64,000 nucleotides of DNA from Climacteris rufus. Taxonomy: Eukaryota; Chordata; Aves; Passeriformes; Climacteridae. The number at the start of each line of letters is the position of its first letter. The stretch's first letter is position 1. Positions 49,750 through 62,327 of the stretch are shown here, piece after piece. The position numbers and the translations under genes are program-made. Under the pieces are notes generated by a model. It saw nothing but the letters and a program-made list of their open reading frames with translations. It was not told the origin of the DNA and searched no databases. The stretch lies in the NCBI GenBank assembly GCA_013398175.1, contig VZRZ01002252.1, positions 1,316 to 65,315 on the forward strand, written 5' to 3'.

Positions 49750-52700
49750 CACATATCATGGTAGGTATGACAGGTAGTAGTGGGCACTAACCACACAGGG
49801 AGGGATTCAAGTTAGGAAGCAGAAAAAGTTTTTGAAGACTAATATGAATAATGAGAGACTGAAATAATTTGACTGGGTGAAATTAGGGAGTCTTCATCAC
49901 TGGACCTGTTTTAGGACAGCTCAGGCAATTTTTCATGAGTAGTTCACACTAAGACTAGCATCTGTCACAATCTGACTCTGACCGGGGGCACAAGAAAAGT
50001 CTAGATGAAGCTCTTGAAGCTGCTTCAGGTTTTTTTTTTTTCCTATGACTCTCATAATTTATTTTTATTCAGAGAACTAACAAACAAAATCATAGCTACT
50101 GGCTTTTTGTTACATACCTGCAATCTCCAGAATTCCTGATCGCCTTTGGGAAGCATTTTATGGCTATTGTAGCTATGTCAATAATTTTTATATCACCTGT
50201 GGGACAAACTAGCATTTGTAAACAAACATATTGTCAGGCAAATTTAAATCAATCTTTCCTTTGACTTCAAGAGAAGATCAATTGCATCATGTAGATTCAG
50301 ACAACTAAGTTGGCAGCTGGTCTCCCAGGGCTCCATTTGTAGTCGGCACATAGATGAGCACTTTCAGCAAGCAACTGAGAGCATCAGACTAATTTATGTC
50401 TTCTGAAGACTAGCCAAATAATTGAGCAGGTTATTAAAGTAAATTAAATTGGAAGCCAGCAGTTGGACAGTGTTAACACTCTCCTTCCATACCTTCATAA
50501 TACCTAAATTGCTAAGTCACTGTCATAAATAACCAATATTTAAAGGGAAAATATGAAAATATAGTGTGGAAAAAACAGCATTAAATTAATCACATTCACA
50601 GAGTTTAAAGATTTTGCTGCAATTTCTCCTCCTATTTCAGTGCCATAAATAATATCAGTACAAACTAAAAGTTTTCCTTTACAAATCAATGTGAAAAAAA
50701 AATCTGAATTAGGCTGGCTATGTAAATATCTAGTGAATAGTAAAAGAAAGCAAACCTAGTCTATTTTGGCTCCCACTCAGACTGGTAGTAAAAATAAGAT
50801 AGTGTTAAATAAATATGTTTTAGGACTTCTTAGTTGTGTTTTATAGTAAGAATAAAGTAAACACACTCAGCATAATTTCTTCCAAGGCTTTTTGAGATAT
50901 AGATTCTTACAATTAAATTACAGAACAAAATTAAAGAACACAGAAAGTTTTTTCTAGCCTTCAGCTGCCTAGTCTGCATCAATTAAAATTATCCTAGGAT
51001 CAAGAGTTCTCCTGTTTCCATCCATAATGTTCAATATTCTTTTCTTATCTAACAAGGTCTAGCTGAGTAACTCCTCAACACTGAAAGAATATTGATGAGT
51101 GAAAACATAATATTTTCTTCTTACTATCCACTAAAACCATTGTTTAGAAAACTGTCATTGTTTAGTAGCCTTCTGCACATAGTGGGACTGTGTAAAGGTT
51201 GTGACTGAACAGCACAAGAAAGAACACAGGACTGCCTCATTTATTCGTTGGTTTTTTCTTTGTTTGTTTGTTTTTATAGGAGAAATGTATCATAATTTAA
51301 TCAAATTCTAAAATTGTTATTTATATTCCATTTCACTGTTTCAAGTGGATATCACATTTCATTGACACTTTTATTCAGCACAGCCTCACTAAGCCACGAG
51401 ATAACCAGTCTCCAACTGAACAGTGAAAAATGACAGTTTAATAGAAAAAGAAAATGTTTGCTATGTACAAATAATGAAAAAGTCCACACTATTTTCAGGA
51501 ACTACAGTTGCAACTGTGATGATAATTAGAACTACTAAGTCCAGCCATGAGACAGTTTTGACCCATTTAATCAACAAGATATGTGTCATATTACTATTGT
51601 CATTACTGTATAAATTAATCTAAACATCCATATTTATCCTTTCTTAAATGCTCCTTTAGATACATAATTCATACTGATGCAAAAAATAGTTAGCTTTTTA
51701 GCTTGTAGTATGAATGCAGTAATAAAATCATAATTTTTTGGTTTATTTCTTTTTGGTTTTGTGTTTGTTTTTTTCAACTAGCTTGTGCTAGTTGTGCATA
51801 TTGAGGGGCTTATTGCACCCTGCTGCTGCTGCAAGGTGAAGGATTGTTTCCACAATCTCTCATGAAAGGAAATTGCTTCTGGACTGCTAGCAGGAATGTT
51901 TAACACCACCTATGCTAGTGCCCTGCAGAGTTATGGAGGTTAACAACTTCCAAAGCTTAGATAATGCTGTAGGAATTGGTGCTGAATAAATAATTTGTGT
52001 ACATTTTTTATGACTAAAAAAAAATACACAAAACTTGTGTAGTTTAACTCAATTTCAAGCTACTGTCAAAGTATTAGGTTTTATCACAAATGTCATTTTT
52101 TGCCTATTTATTTCTTTTGTCACCAGGGCCTTTTGCAGAGGCTTGTTGGCAGTATAATAGAAAGTTGATAAATGGATCAGTACATTGTTTTCATGCTTTC
52201 CAGATGTTTCTTTCATTATGTCAGACATATTACTTTGCAGTGGAAAGCTGCAAAATGCAAATGTTAGTATCTCTTATAAGGCAAGGTGTGCAGTTCAGAA
52301 AACACTGTGTATTCCTGTTTGGCCAGGAAAAAAACACTTTCCATTATGTTTATTTTGGTTAGAATGGGATGTGCATCAGTAGACATGCTTAATAAAAAAA
52401 TTTAAAAAAAAAATCTATGAAGGATTTCAAAGAAACCAGTTACAGAAAATCTTATTATATGCAATTTTTGTTGTAGATGGGACAGCTACTATACTGCCTA
52501 CTTCTTCCTGACATCCAGAGGTATCCACCAGATGCATTTGGTCAGTGCTGCTTACTATTGTATTGCTACCACCAGCTGTTTTAATAACAGCAGGCTAAAA
52601 AGAAGCAAGTTTAATAACCACTCTGTAAAATTTTCTTGTGTCTGAATATAGAGTGTGGTTATTTTTTTATAGGGTCTAGATGCAAAACTGTAAATGACAT

Positions 52701-53004
52701 CCACTACTGAATGATGTAAGAAAGGACTACACAGGAACATTCAAACCTTTAGTATTAAATGAAGAGCCTGGGACACAAAAATTAATAAAAGTGGAGGCAT
52801 GGACAAATTCTATTTCCTGCTGTTGTGTTATTTAACACATTTTCTGTTTAGAAATTAGGCTATGAGAAGTTACTGAATTGCAAAGTAGTCTACCTGGCAC
52901 TTGCATGCAAATATAGAGACACTGGCTGTAATAACCTATTTGTATAGGGATTACTTCAAAAGTCCTGTCATTATCTTCTGGAATGGTTGTCATAACCTTT
53001 CTTC
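49750..53004. other. AT-rich stretch without recognisable genes
   Basis: Nothing recognised. A short perfect hairpin, CAACTAGC-TTGT-GCTAGTTG, lies near 51775-51794. Confidence 0.6.
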
Positions 53005-53048
<44 letters not shown>

Positions 53049-53050
53049 GT
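53005..53050 (+). repeat. Compound AT/GT microsatellite
   Basis: An (AT)n run passes into an uninterrupted (GT)n run of about 12 units, then back to ATATAT and GTGTG. Likely length-polymorphic. Confidence 0.95.
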
Positions 53051-53253
53051 GGGATTAATAAAATCATTTTAAGGTTTTGAAAGATATTTTTTCCTTTCAA
53101 AGTTATCCTTATGCTGACATGCCCAGCTTTTAGCAAGGCACCTGTTTTCTCACATGAAATATTTAAATAATTTGTTTGTCACCTTTGTATTTCATTGAGG
53201 TGTGCAGCTGTGGATTTTTGGTTTAACCTTTTAGAATGAAACCTACAGCCTTA

Positions 53254-53379
53254 TAGTTTTGTTTCATTCAAAAATATAGAAGGCATCGTCCTACAGAGCT
53301 GACAGCTCCTTTGTTTCAAAGGTAATAGTTTAGTTAAGACCTCTAATAGGGCTATATTTCATATATGCTGAAAACACCC
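53254..53379 (+). repeat. 126-bp duplicated segment, first copy
   Basis: Identical to 53455-53580 except for one base (C at 53375, T at 53576). It is followed directly by an LTR start at 53380. Its last bases CACCC would be the left target-site duplication. Confidence 0.97.
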
Positions 53380-53453
53380 TGTCTCGGTTTTGAAAGACAG
53401 GTGTCTGTTAAGAGAGGTTGAACCCTCCCTTAAGACAGAGAACATGATTTTTT
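53380..53453 (+). mobile_element. Truncated start of an endogenous retrovirus LTR (F)
   Basis: Begins TGTCTCGGTTTTGAAAGACA, which I recall as the start of a common passerine ERV LTR (from memory, not searched). It runs 74 bp and is then cut off by a single N at 53454. No right end exists in the assembly, because the sequence after the N is the pre-insertion flank again. Confidence 0.6.
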
Positions 53454-53454
53454 N
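53454..53454. other. One-base assembly gap (contig join)
   Basis: A single N separates the LTR start from a second copy of the left flank. It probably stands for a join of unknown size. Confidence 0.9.
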
Positions 53455-53580
53455 TAGTTTTGTTTCATTCAAAAATATAGAAGGCATCGTCCTACAGAGC
53501 TGACAGCTCCTTTGTTTCAAAGGTAATAGTTTAGTTAAGACCTCTAATAGGGCTATATTTCATATATGCTGAAAATACCC
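53455..53580 (+). repeat. 126-bp duplicated segment, second copy
   Basis: Repeats 53254-53379 with one mismatch, but continues through TACCC into ordinary flank with no LTR, as an empty insertion site would. Confidence 0.97.
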
Positions 53581-54802
53581 TTTATGCCTGTGTTACTCCT
53601 CAGAGAATCTAAAGATGAAAATAAAGTAGTTTATTGCATAAGGAATAGTGACCGTATTGGCCATTAACCTCAATAACTTGCATAGACTAGAATGGGGCAT
53701 ATTAAACACTCATAGTAGTGAGATTTAACAGTAAAAGACATTTATTTAAACCAAAGTATTTCTTATAGAAAGGAACTCACAGATATCTACACTACTCTGT
53801 GCTTCCCTAGTCTTCTCCAGTCACATAGTTTGTGTTCTGCTTCATGCAATATCTGAATGCCATGCCCCAGGCACCTGATTTTCTTACAACAATTTTCTCT
53901 TCTCCTACAATAATAGTAGTGAAAAAAAAGTTATGCTATATTAACTTATACATGAATTTTTGTCCATTAGCATTTTACTTACAACTTTAAATGTAGATAT
54001 AATAAAATAACTACTGGGGTATACATTATACTGATTATATGAAGAATAATTTGCTAACAATTAAACCGTTTTCACATTTATTTTGCATGTAAGGACATAC
54101 TCTAATTTCTATTTCTTAAAACTGTTGAAAATTATATTAACTTTTCAAAACAAGAAAAATGAGAATGCTTCGATGACTAACTTCCTCCAAGCCTTTGGCT
54201 AAATGTAAACATCATCTGTTTCTAAAATTTTATATAAATGCATGCAACTCCAAAGTGTTTTGGAAAAGGGAATTATCTGCTGGAGCCCAGTGATATAAAT
54301 CCTCTTTGCTGCTAGGTACTCTTCCAAATCTGGCAGAATTGGGCTGTTTATAGATAATACTTAAAAAAAAAAAAAAGCTGTGTGAAAATATAATTGTGTA
54401 GATTATAAATTCAAATACTCAGAAGTTAGAAACTGTCAGTTTAGTTAAATTCACTCACTCTGTTTTTGTATACTTGAATGACAACACAGGCATCTTTCCT
54501 GATAATACACGATTGCTTTCTGCAGGAACCCTGCCTCCTTTTTTGAGTCAGTTTTATGGTTCTCTTTGAGTGTGGTGATGTACAGTTCTCACATTCATTA
54601 TTGAAAGTATCCACTCATCTACTGCTTTTTTAGCACTGTCTGAGTCTTGAATTAATTTAATTGAAATATTTTATGATTTTTAAGATCTTAAGCTCCTAAG
54701 ACTTTTGTCAAGATTACTTAGAGCTACCCCCAGCTCTTTGCGAATGCTCCAAACTTCTTTAGTCTGAACCAAATTTACATGCTTAGTTCTTAATCCACAT
54801 AT
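53581..54802. other. AT-rich stretch without recognisable genes
   Basis: Nothing recognised besides an A-run near 54363-54376. Confidence 0.6.
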
Positions 54803-55130
54803 ACAGAATCACAGAATAGTTTGAGTTGGAAGGGACCTTAAAGATCATCTGATTCCAATTACCCCAGCATGGTCAAGGTCATGGACCAGTTCACTCAGCC
54901 AAGTCTTGAACCAGCCTGGTCTTGAACACTTCCAGGGAATGGGAATCCACAACCGCTCTGAGCTACTTGCCTCACCACCCTTATAGTAATAAGAGTTTCT
55001 CCTAATACCTAATCTAAATCTACCCTCCTTCAGCTTTCTTCAGCACATTTCCCTTTGTCCTGTCACAAACTGTCTTCGTGAAGTTCCTCTCCGTTCTTCT
55101 TGTAAGTCACTTAATGTACTGGATGTAAAT
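54803..55130 (-). mobile_element. CR1 retrotransposon, 3' fragment of about 330 bp
   Basis: Starts with two octamer copies (ACAGAATC ACAGAATA), then GTTTGAGTTGGAAGGGACC, TTAAAGATCATCTGATTCC, TTGAACACTTCCAGGGAATG, TCCTAATACCTAATCTAAAT and CCCTTTGTCCTGTCACAAAC, all CR1 3' landmarks in reverse. The match fades after about 55130. 5'-truncated. Confidence 0.92.
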
Positions 55131-58100
55131 CAGTTCTGTATCTATCAAGATGTTTTTCCACCTGTGTCCTTCCTGGGACTCACTTCAATGAGTTTTCTTA
55201 GAAAATAGCTACAGGATGGAGTCTTGTCCAGAATTTAATAATGGACAAGGTTGGCCATGAAATAGAAATCTTCTTTAAAGGTTTATGGTGTTGGTAATAA
55301 AAGCCTCCTAATGAATTTTAAATTGTTTTTTGCAAAAGGAAACAACTCCAGATAGGAAGACACAGCCACAGAGGATGACAGCTAGTGATCGATTTTGTCT
55401 CCCTCATTCGTGGTGACATATCTAATCGCTGTGTGAAAGTGTCCTCCTTTCACTGCTCTGTTTTTCAATGCAAACTGCTGTGATTACTCAGCTTTGTAAT
55501 CACCACCTACACATGGCTGATCAGGAGTGGGTTCAAACCTGGACTGAATGGAGGTCTTTGGATTTTACCAGGACCTCCATCAGCTTCCTGTCCCAAATGG
55601 GAATGAGAGAGCTTCCTGCTCTGTCTCAACATTGCTCAAACCTGGGCTTCATTTTGAATACCTAACTTCATTCATATTTGTTTGGGTTTGCAGTTGAGAT
55701 TGAGGGTAGTCATAGAGGATACAGGCTCAAAGCAAACACACTCTGGGCATTCCTGGTAAGCAAGAAGCATTTGGTAAGGGCTGCCCACATATCACTACAT
55801 CCTACCTGCCAGATGTTGCTTTTCAAATGATTGATGGTGGACTACTTAGAGGACCCCAAAGGTTGCTTGTTATGCTGTCAGAGAAGGGAAGTGGCTACTC
55901 CACCTTAAGTTAACAATAAGATTTGTTGAATATGGTTCTCAGAAACTGATTAAATGTTAATTAATTTTCTCTTAAATGCTAATTATCATTCTTTTTAGAC
56001 CAAATTAATTTCCAGCTACATACATACTGTGTTCCCTAGAAAAACAGGGCGTTTGACTGATCAAGAGGGAATCTATTGGTCATTTCACAATTTGCAAAGT
56101 AACAGACAAGTAAAGCTGACGCTGAGAACAGGGTGCTATACCGGGTAGGTGGGAAATGTCACTCACACAGAAGAAGCAGTGCAGTAAGGAAAATTCATTA
56201 CAAATCCCATTGTACAGAGAATGAGTCTTAGGCTAGCGTGTTCTAAGGATGGAAAGGTGAGGTTATAAAGGTTGTTCCTGAGGCTCACAAAATTCAGATA
56301 CTGGGAACCAAGGAATTTGAAAGCTATGGCCTCGACCCATCACTGCAGGAGTTTAAACACAGTTTGGATTGGGGCGTGTGTCTATTCTGGGCACTGCATA
56401 AAATTGGAAGTCATTATAGAAATACCTCACCCAACTCCAAGACTTGTGATGTGTCTCAGTGACACTTTGCGGCTTCACAGGTAAAACAGCAGGGTTAGTA
56501 GGCTTTTTGTCAATTTTGTTAGTCTGTTAGTTTATTCCCATTTTCAGTTTTATGTCAGAATTCCATAACATCAAACTCTTTCTGTATTAAATGTCAAAAT
56601 GTGAACAAAGTCAGTTGGAGTTCTCTGACAGAACTGGTTTTCATGGGAATATATTAAAAAAAATTTAAAAAGCTAAGTTATAGAAACTTTAATTTTTCAG
56701 AGAAATATGTTAGTTTCTTTTGAAGAAACACCCCTGAAGACAGCTTTCTGATAGGAACCCACTGATTGCTTGTCTGCTGTTCGGAGCTCATACTCCCCAT
56801 CTGTGGCTCTGACATAACCCTGCCCTCAAAACTCTGGATCAGACAGCACACACACTTTGCCAGAGAGACTGGCCATCAGCTTTGAAGGAGTGGAAAGGCA
56901 TTTTGGGGATGAGGAAACAAAGTCCAAAACCTACCATGTAAGTGGAAGAAGCTATTCAAACATGCAGATGTGTCACACAGTAGGGGAATGTTGGAAACAC
57001 AGTGTGCAGCCCCGAGAACTTTAATGCCTCTCATCCTCTTTAAAAGCCGACACCTGGATTCATTGCTCTTATAGTCTTCCTGTCATGGAGCAGAGAACTT
57101 CAGAGTTTCAGGATCAGATCCTAAGTCACTTAGTTCCCAGATTCCAAACACTGGCTGTCACTGCCTGAATGGTCTCTCATATGAGAAAAAATTGGAATAT
57201 GTGCTGTCATTCTGAGGATCCCAAGATTCCATATATTTCGGAGAATTTCTGTGAAGCACATTGACTATAAGTAAAACAGAGCATTTTTGTTTCTCTTTAT
57301 GCTTTTATTTCCTACAAGAAGAATTAAAAATGTGACTTGTTTGGAATCATAACTTTTTTTTCCAGTCCCCAGAGAAGTCAGTTTTTCCATAAAGTGGATA
57401 TTTGAATATGTTTTGAATATTTGTGGACAAGAAGTGGATATTTGACCCTGTTTGTTTTCCTTTATATGTAATATATTTTTCTTTTCACATATCTTTAAGG
57501 AGGGTAAAGGTGACAATATTCTTCTCATTTTATTAATTGGAAAGTGGAATAAAGGGAATAGGGGTAAAAATGTATACTTTAATTTAAGAGTAAATTTGTA
57601 CACTTTATATACAAGCAGAGATCTTATTGACCTGATTTGCAAACCTTGACTTAAATTTTTCTGAGCATCAAGCATCGCTTTTGGGTAGCCAGAAACAAAT
57701 GAATAAATAATTTCGCTTAATGTGAGCGTCTCATTATTTCTTTTAAAAGCAGAAGTACAATCTGATTTTACAAAAGTAGCAGTGATTCATCATAACCATG
57801 AAACTATTTTAGCCTAATTTTCTAAGACAAGTTTTTGCTCCTGTCTGTGCACACACAGTCACATTTGTCAATTTTTTAACTTACTGATCAATTTAAACTA
57901 AGACCTGACAAGAATGTAGACATTTCAGAAATAACTGAGGTAGTTATTAACCTACAGTTACAGTTTAAAGTTAACTACAAGTTTTCAAAAATCACAATGC
58001 CAGGCAAGGATGTATGATGAAGGAACAGGGAAAACTCTGTGACACTGTCTGATAAACCACCCAGCTCACAAATTTTGCAGCAGAAGAGATAGGGGTCCCA

Positions 58101-58208
58101 CAAAAACCTCTTGCAGTGCGTGACGTGATTTATTACCAGATCATTCTACACTGTCAACTGAATGAGGCCTGGGCTAAGGAGGGGGAAAAAAAAAAGTACT
58201 GTGCTCAT
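55131..58208. other. AT-rich stretch without recognisable genes
   Basis: No gene or transposon recognised. A short phrase AAGTGGATATTTGA recurs at 57391 and 57431. The 136-codon minus frame at 57265-57675 is AT-rich, Lys/Phe/Leu-heavy and has no domain, so it is taken as chance. Confidence 0.6.
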
Positions 58209-58389
58209 TGTCATGGTTTAGCCCTGGCCAAATGCCAAAGCTTCACGAAAGCCCACTTCCCCCCACCTTGCAACCGGACAGGGAAAAGGAATGTGTTACT
58301 AAGCTGAGATAAGGACACTGAGAGAGAAGAAAACTCCCTAATTACAGCAGACTAAAACAGGCTCAAAACTTGAAAGATGATTAAGTGAA

Positions 58390-58395
58390 TTTATT
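58390..58395 (-). terminator. Poly(A) signal of LTR A3
   Basis: AATAAA on the minus strand in the family context GTAATAAATTCACTTAATC. Confidence 0.65.
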
Positions 58396-58687
58396 ACAGA
58401 GTTAAAGGAGCAAGCAAAACATCTTTTTAAGCGCTCTTTCTCTTTTGTCCCCCCTCCCCCAGCAAACTTCCTCCCTTCTCCCAGAAGGTAAAGAGAACCA
58501 GGGGTGTTTTCCTCCTAGTTAATTCAGTCCTCAGATGTTCTCTCTTCTTGGCAAAATACCTGGAAGGAAGGTTGGGTTTTCTCTTTCATCTCTTTCGCCT
58601 GCTTGCAGACACTCTCTCTCTTTTCCCTGTTCGCAGGCACTGGGGTAATTTTGCAGAAGTTATGTTTCCCCTTTTGGCAGACAGCCC

Positions 58688-58750
58688 NNNNNNNNNNNNN
58701 NNNNNNNNNNNNNNNNNNNNNNNNNNNNNNNNNNNNNNNNNNNNNNNNNN
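58688..58750. other. Assembly gap of 63 N
   Basis: Run of N inside LTR A3, at the internal segment that is duplicated in A4. Confidence 0.99.
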
Positions 58751-59173
58751 GGACCCTTCAGGGTGCAGGGAAACACTGCATTTGGTACAGTCCCTTACCA
58801 CAGGCCGCAGAGACGTTTCAGCTCCGATGATTAAAGGACCTCCTCCTCCTCCCTCCTTCTTGGCTGGTTTTGCTGGTGTCCATATCTGTTGTTTTTCTAA
58901 ATGCTGTACTCCTTGTTTCCCAGCCTATCTAAAACTATGTGACTACATGGCTATAGCTACAATGGCACATACATGCCTACTCCCAAGTTTGCTTCTTAAA
59001 TATGTTGTCACAGAGGCGTTACCTTCCTTCTTAATTGGCCCAGCTGTGGCTAACACCATGTCCATCAGAGACAGGCCCTGGCTGGACAGCTGTAGAAGCT
59101 TCTGACAGCTTTTTACAAGAGCCATTTTTGGCCCCTACCACACCCAAAAGCCAGACCCCCTCAAACTAACACA

Positions 59174-60565
59174 CTCATGTATTAAAAATATGGTTTCTGC
59201 TGGCAACTATTCTTGTTTATCACATCTCTACAAGTGCATGTGTGTGCGCGCGCGTGTGTGTGTGTGCACCTGCATTTTTTTTCCTAAGAGACCACAGTAA
59301 CTGGCAGAAATTACACTTACCTTAGAGACAATGGAGTATCTCCACAGGAGAAGCTTATAAAAAATTCCAATAAAATCCCAATCTCATTTTGGTCCTGCCT
59401 TAAATGCAAAGCACACAAATGGCAGCACCAAGCCAACACTGTAACATGCAGAAGCAGGAAGTAAACCCTGTCTGTCCTCAGTGAGGGTCCTCATCAGCTA
59501 AACAGCATTATGGCTTCCACTACCAACTGGAAAAATATGGATTCCATGCTTTGATACTGCAGTCTCCTTCATCAGGTGCTATCTGTCACGGTGGAATATG
59601 GTATTATCCCTACTGTCACTGATACAGTCAGTGTGAGCTGTTGTCAGTGCTGTGCCTGATTCCCCACCTCTGTTGGTTAGAAGAGGTCTTGAAGACCTGG
59701 GAATGATGGTCTCTTTTTCCTGCTATACAAGGTAATGGGTCTCACATAATCAGATACTATGACCTCTTACTCCTGTAAGTAGAAAATTCAAATAATGCCC
59801 TACTATGTCTCTGCAGCCCTCAGATGGAGGCACGTTCATTTGTTCCTGGAGATGGAGTGTTCTTGTCAGTGCAAGCTACAACAAAAAGGGACATGTTCTC
59901 TATCAAAGAGAACTGCAGAAAATTGACTGCCAGACTAACAACTACCCACTGTAGCTATTAAAAGATCATTTTAAGAGCTCATAATTTAACCAAATATGAA
60001 AAAATTATTGGTTTAATGTATGAAAAAAAAAGAAACTCATGATATGGAAGCAAATTATCTTCCAAAGTTCATGTTCCCAGTTCTGAGGTACTGCAGTTTC
60101 TCATTTAAGTACTGCAACAAACAAAACTGGTTTAAACACCAGGCTACACACTAAGAATACCTAATAGATATACTTTTGCACATAAACAGAGTTCAACAAA
60201 GGTACTGAGCATATCTGGTAATTTGTCAAAGTCCAAAGTCAGTGAAAATAGGATTTTATTATATAGTTTTGGGAAACTTCTGTTACACTGGGTTTTCCTT
60301 GATGGTAGACAAAGAGTACTTCAAAGGCATGGAGACACAGTCATACAACCCAGACCGGCATGTAAGGAGTGTAATTTTTTCTTACGTGCATGCATTTAAT
60401 CTATGATGTTTACACTAGCAAGGATAACTCATGAGGCTAAGAGTTGCAAAACTTTATCATTATTCATGCAGTATAACACATGGCTGATTCACTGAATGTA
60501 TCAACACAACACAGAGGACTCAGACATTTTGACCAGCGTAACTCCAGAACTGGAAAGGAAAAAGA
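59174..60565. other. Stretch without recognisable genes
   Basis: Begins with the CTCAT duplication of A3. Holds the alternating purine-pyrimidine tract at 59234-59268. Nothing else recognised. Confidence 0.6.
59234..59268 (+). repeat. Alternating GT/GC microsatellite
   Basis: About 35 bp of nearly perfect purine-pyrimidine alternation with a (CG)n core flanked by (GT)n. Confidence 0.9.
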
Positions 60566-60965
60566 TGTGACAGAAGATTATCTCCTGTTCATTCCGAAAA
60601 AAGTACAGCAAATATTGCACTTTGCCCTGCTGTCCTCATCTCCCCTGCCTGTCCTTTAAAAAGAGTGTGGATCTTTCCACTTCAGTACACTAGTCATAGG
60701 AGTCATAGGATATATCACCATGTCTCCATGATTCCAATAAGATTGTAGCCATGCAGGCAAGTGCACATCTCTAACTCCTCTTGTTTATTCCCCATGCTGT
60801 GTGTGTTTACATAGAGCCATTTAAGTTGAACGGCCTGATGAAGCCAACTCACTGTCTGGAGTGGCTGGAATTCTTTTATCCTGCTCTTCAGGTGCTCTCC
60901 TGCTAACCTATGATCCTTCTCCAGGTTCTGGGCATCTCTTGCTGGCACTAGCATGAAAGTCAAGA
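60566..60965 (-). mobile_element. CR1 ORF2 5' fragment (endonuclease domain), broken
   Basis: The minus strand encodes LKWLYVNTHSMGNKQEELE, then YNLIGIMETW, recognisable as the start of the CR1 ORF2 APE-type endonuclease. The Asn of YVN and the Glu of METW sit where the family has its conserved catalytic Asn and Glu. The next conserved Trp codon is TGA, a stop. CR1-like sequence goes on past it (GACAGGCAGGGGAGATGAGG) to about 60566, in another frame. Most CR1 copies keep only the 3' end, so a piece from the 5' part of ORF2 with no reverse transcriptase or 3' tail is unusual; later deletion of the rest is likely. It is inactive. Confidence 0.8.
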
Positions 60966-61882
60966 AGGAATGAAGTTATGACTAATTCATGTTGGCTGTT
61001 TTAGAAAATACTTTGTAGTTATGAATAGTTACATATTATAGACTGGTATCATTGCAACATGTCACAAATTATTTATTTGATACTGTTATTAATAATGACA
61101 TAAATTGTGTTTATCCAACTGGATTCTGTATTGCATAATAGCATCTACCCATGATTTCCAAGAGAAAAAGTTGCCCTTTACCACTTGAAATGCCATAGTT
61201 CGAAATTTTAACAAACATATAAATCTAATTCAGAGAGTGCTTCCCTTTGAAATCAGATGAGGCTTTGATTTAAGATATTCCTCATTAAACCCATATGAAA
61301 ATAATTGCAGCAGCTTTGCTTTGAAAAGATTTTCATCAAGCAAACAGGCCTTAATTCTGGAACATATGCAAGATGAGTTTCGTTCATTTAAACCTAGCCA
61401 ACCTCAAATACTTCTCTCTTCATTTGCAGACTATTTTCAGTAGTGAATTATCTGAGTTCTTTTTTAAACTTATGACCTAAGCAATTCATTGATGGTATTG
61501 ATAGTGGTATAAGATCTGGAGCATTCAGAGAATCTGGCATGTCTCTTGTTCTGTGAGGTCACAACATAAGTGAGAAACTATTTAGCAGCTTGACACCTTG
61601 CAAACTGAAATATTCAATTTGAAGTACTCAAGGAATGACATTGTTGGAGGTGATCTTTATCTTTATGAACTTACTCATGCATGTGGACGTTTTAATTTTA
61701 GTGCAACCACAAGACTAAGCAGCCTCCAGCATAAAGTCTCCATACCTGACATTTAAAATGTGGCCATTTGTCATTTAAATATTTGTAATAGCTCTACTTC
61801 AAAACAAACAGTATAAACTCTATGATGAAACTTACATGTATGCAACTGTTTCCAAAATTATAAGGTTTCATCCTATACATTA
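60966..61882. other. AT-rich stretch without recognisable genes
   Basis: Nothing recognised. Ends with the ACATTA duplication of A4. Confidence 0.6.
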
Positions 61883-62327
61883 TGTCGTGGTTTGAAAAGT
61901 TTGGGGGGTCTAGCTTTTTGGGTGTGGTAGGGGCCAAAAGATGGCTCCTGTAAGGAGCTTCTAGAAGCTCCCACAGCTGTCCAGTCAGGGCCTATCTCTG
62001 ATGGCTCCTGGGAGATTGATGTGCTGTTTTCCACAGTTGGGCCAATTAGGAAGGACAGAAACGCCTCTGCGACAGTACATTTAAGAAGCAATCTCTATAG
62101 TACGTAGGTGCGCGCCGTGTAGCCATGTAGTCATGTAGGTAGTAGATTAGGCAGGGGAGAAGGAGTACAGCAAATAACTAGGAAAAAACAACTGAAACAT
62201 CAGATATGAAAGCCAGCAAATTCTGCCAGTCTGCCAAAGAAGAGAAGCAATGGAGGAGGAGATTCCTGCATCATCGGAACTGATACATGTTCAAAGCCTG
62301 TGGTGAGAGACTTTAATCAAACTTGGA

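Larger units (their letters stand above)
58209..59173 (-). mobile_element. Solo LTR, family A, copy A3, with assembly gap
   Basis: Flanked by a perfect 5-bp target-site duplication, CTCAT at 58204-58208 and 59174-59178. On the minus strand it starts TGTGTTAGTTTGAGGGGGTC and ends GGGCTAAACCATGACA, the intact TG...CA ends of family A. TATTTAAGAAGC (near 59000) and AATAAA (58390-58395) are present on the minus strand. Bases 58688-58750 are unknown. The gap replaces roughly 220 bp seen in A2, so its size is either nominal or this copy is shorter. The long plus-strand frame over 58548-59105 is an antisense by-product that includes the N run. Confidence 0.9.

Noticed and set aside
51775..51794. 8-bp perfect hairpin CAACTAGC/GCTAGTTG
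   Set aside because: Too short to be distinguished from chance.
57265..57675. 136-codon minus-strand frame
   Set aside because: AT-rich Lys/Leu/Phe-heavy translation without domain, splice context or compositional change from the background.
58548..59105. 185-codon plus-strand frame
   Set aside because: Runs antisense through LTR A3 and is open partly because of the 63-N gap.
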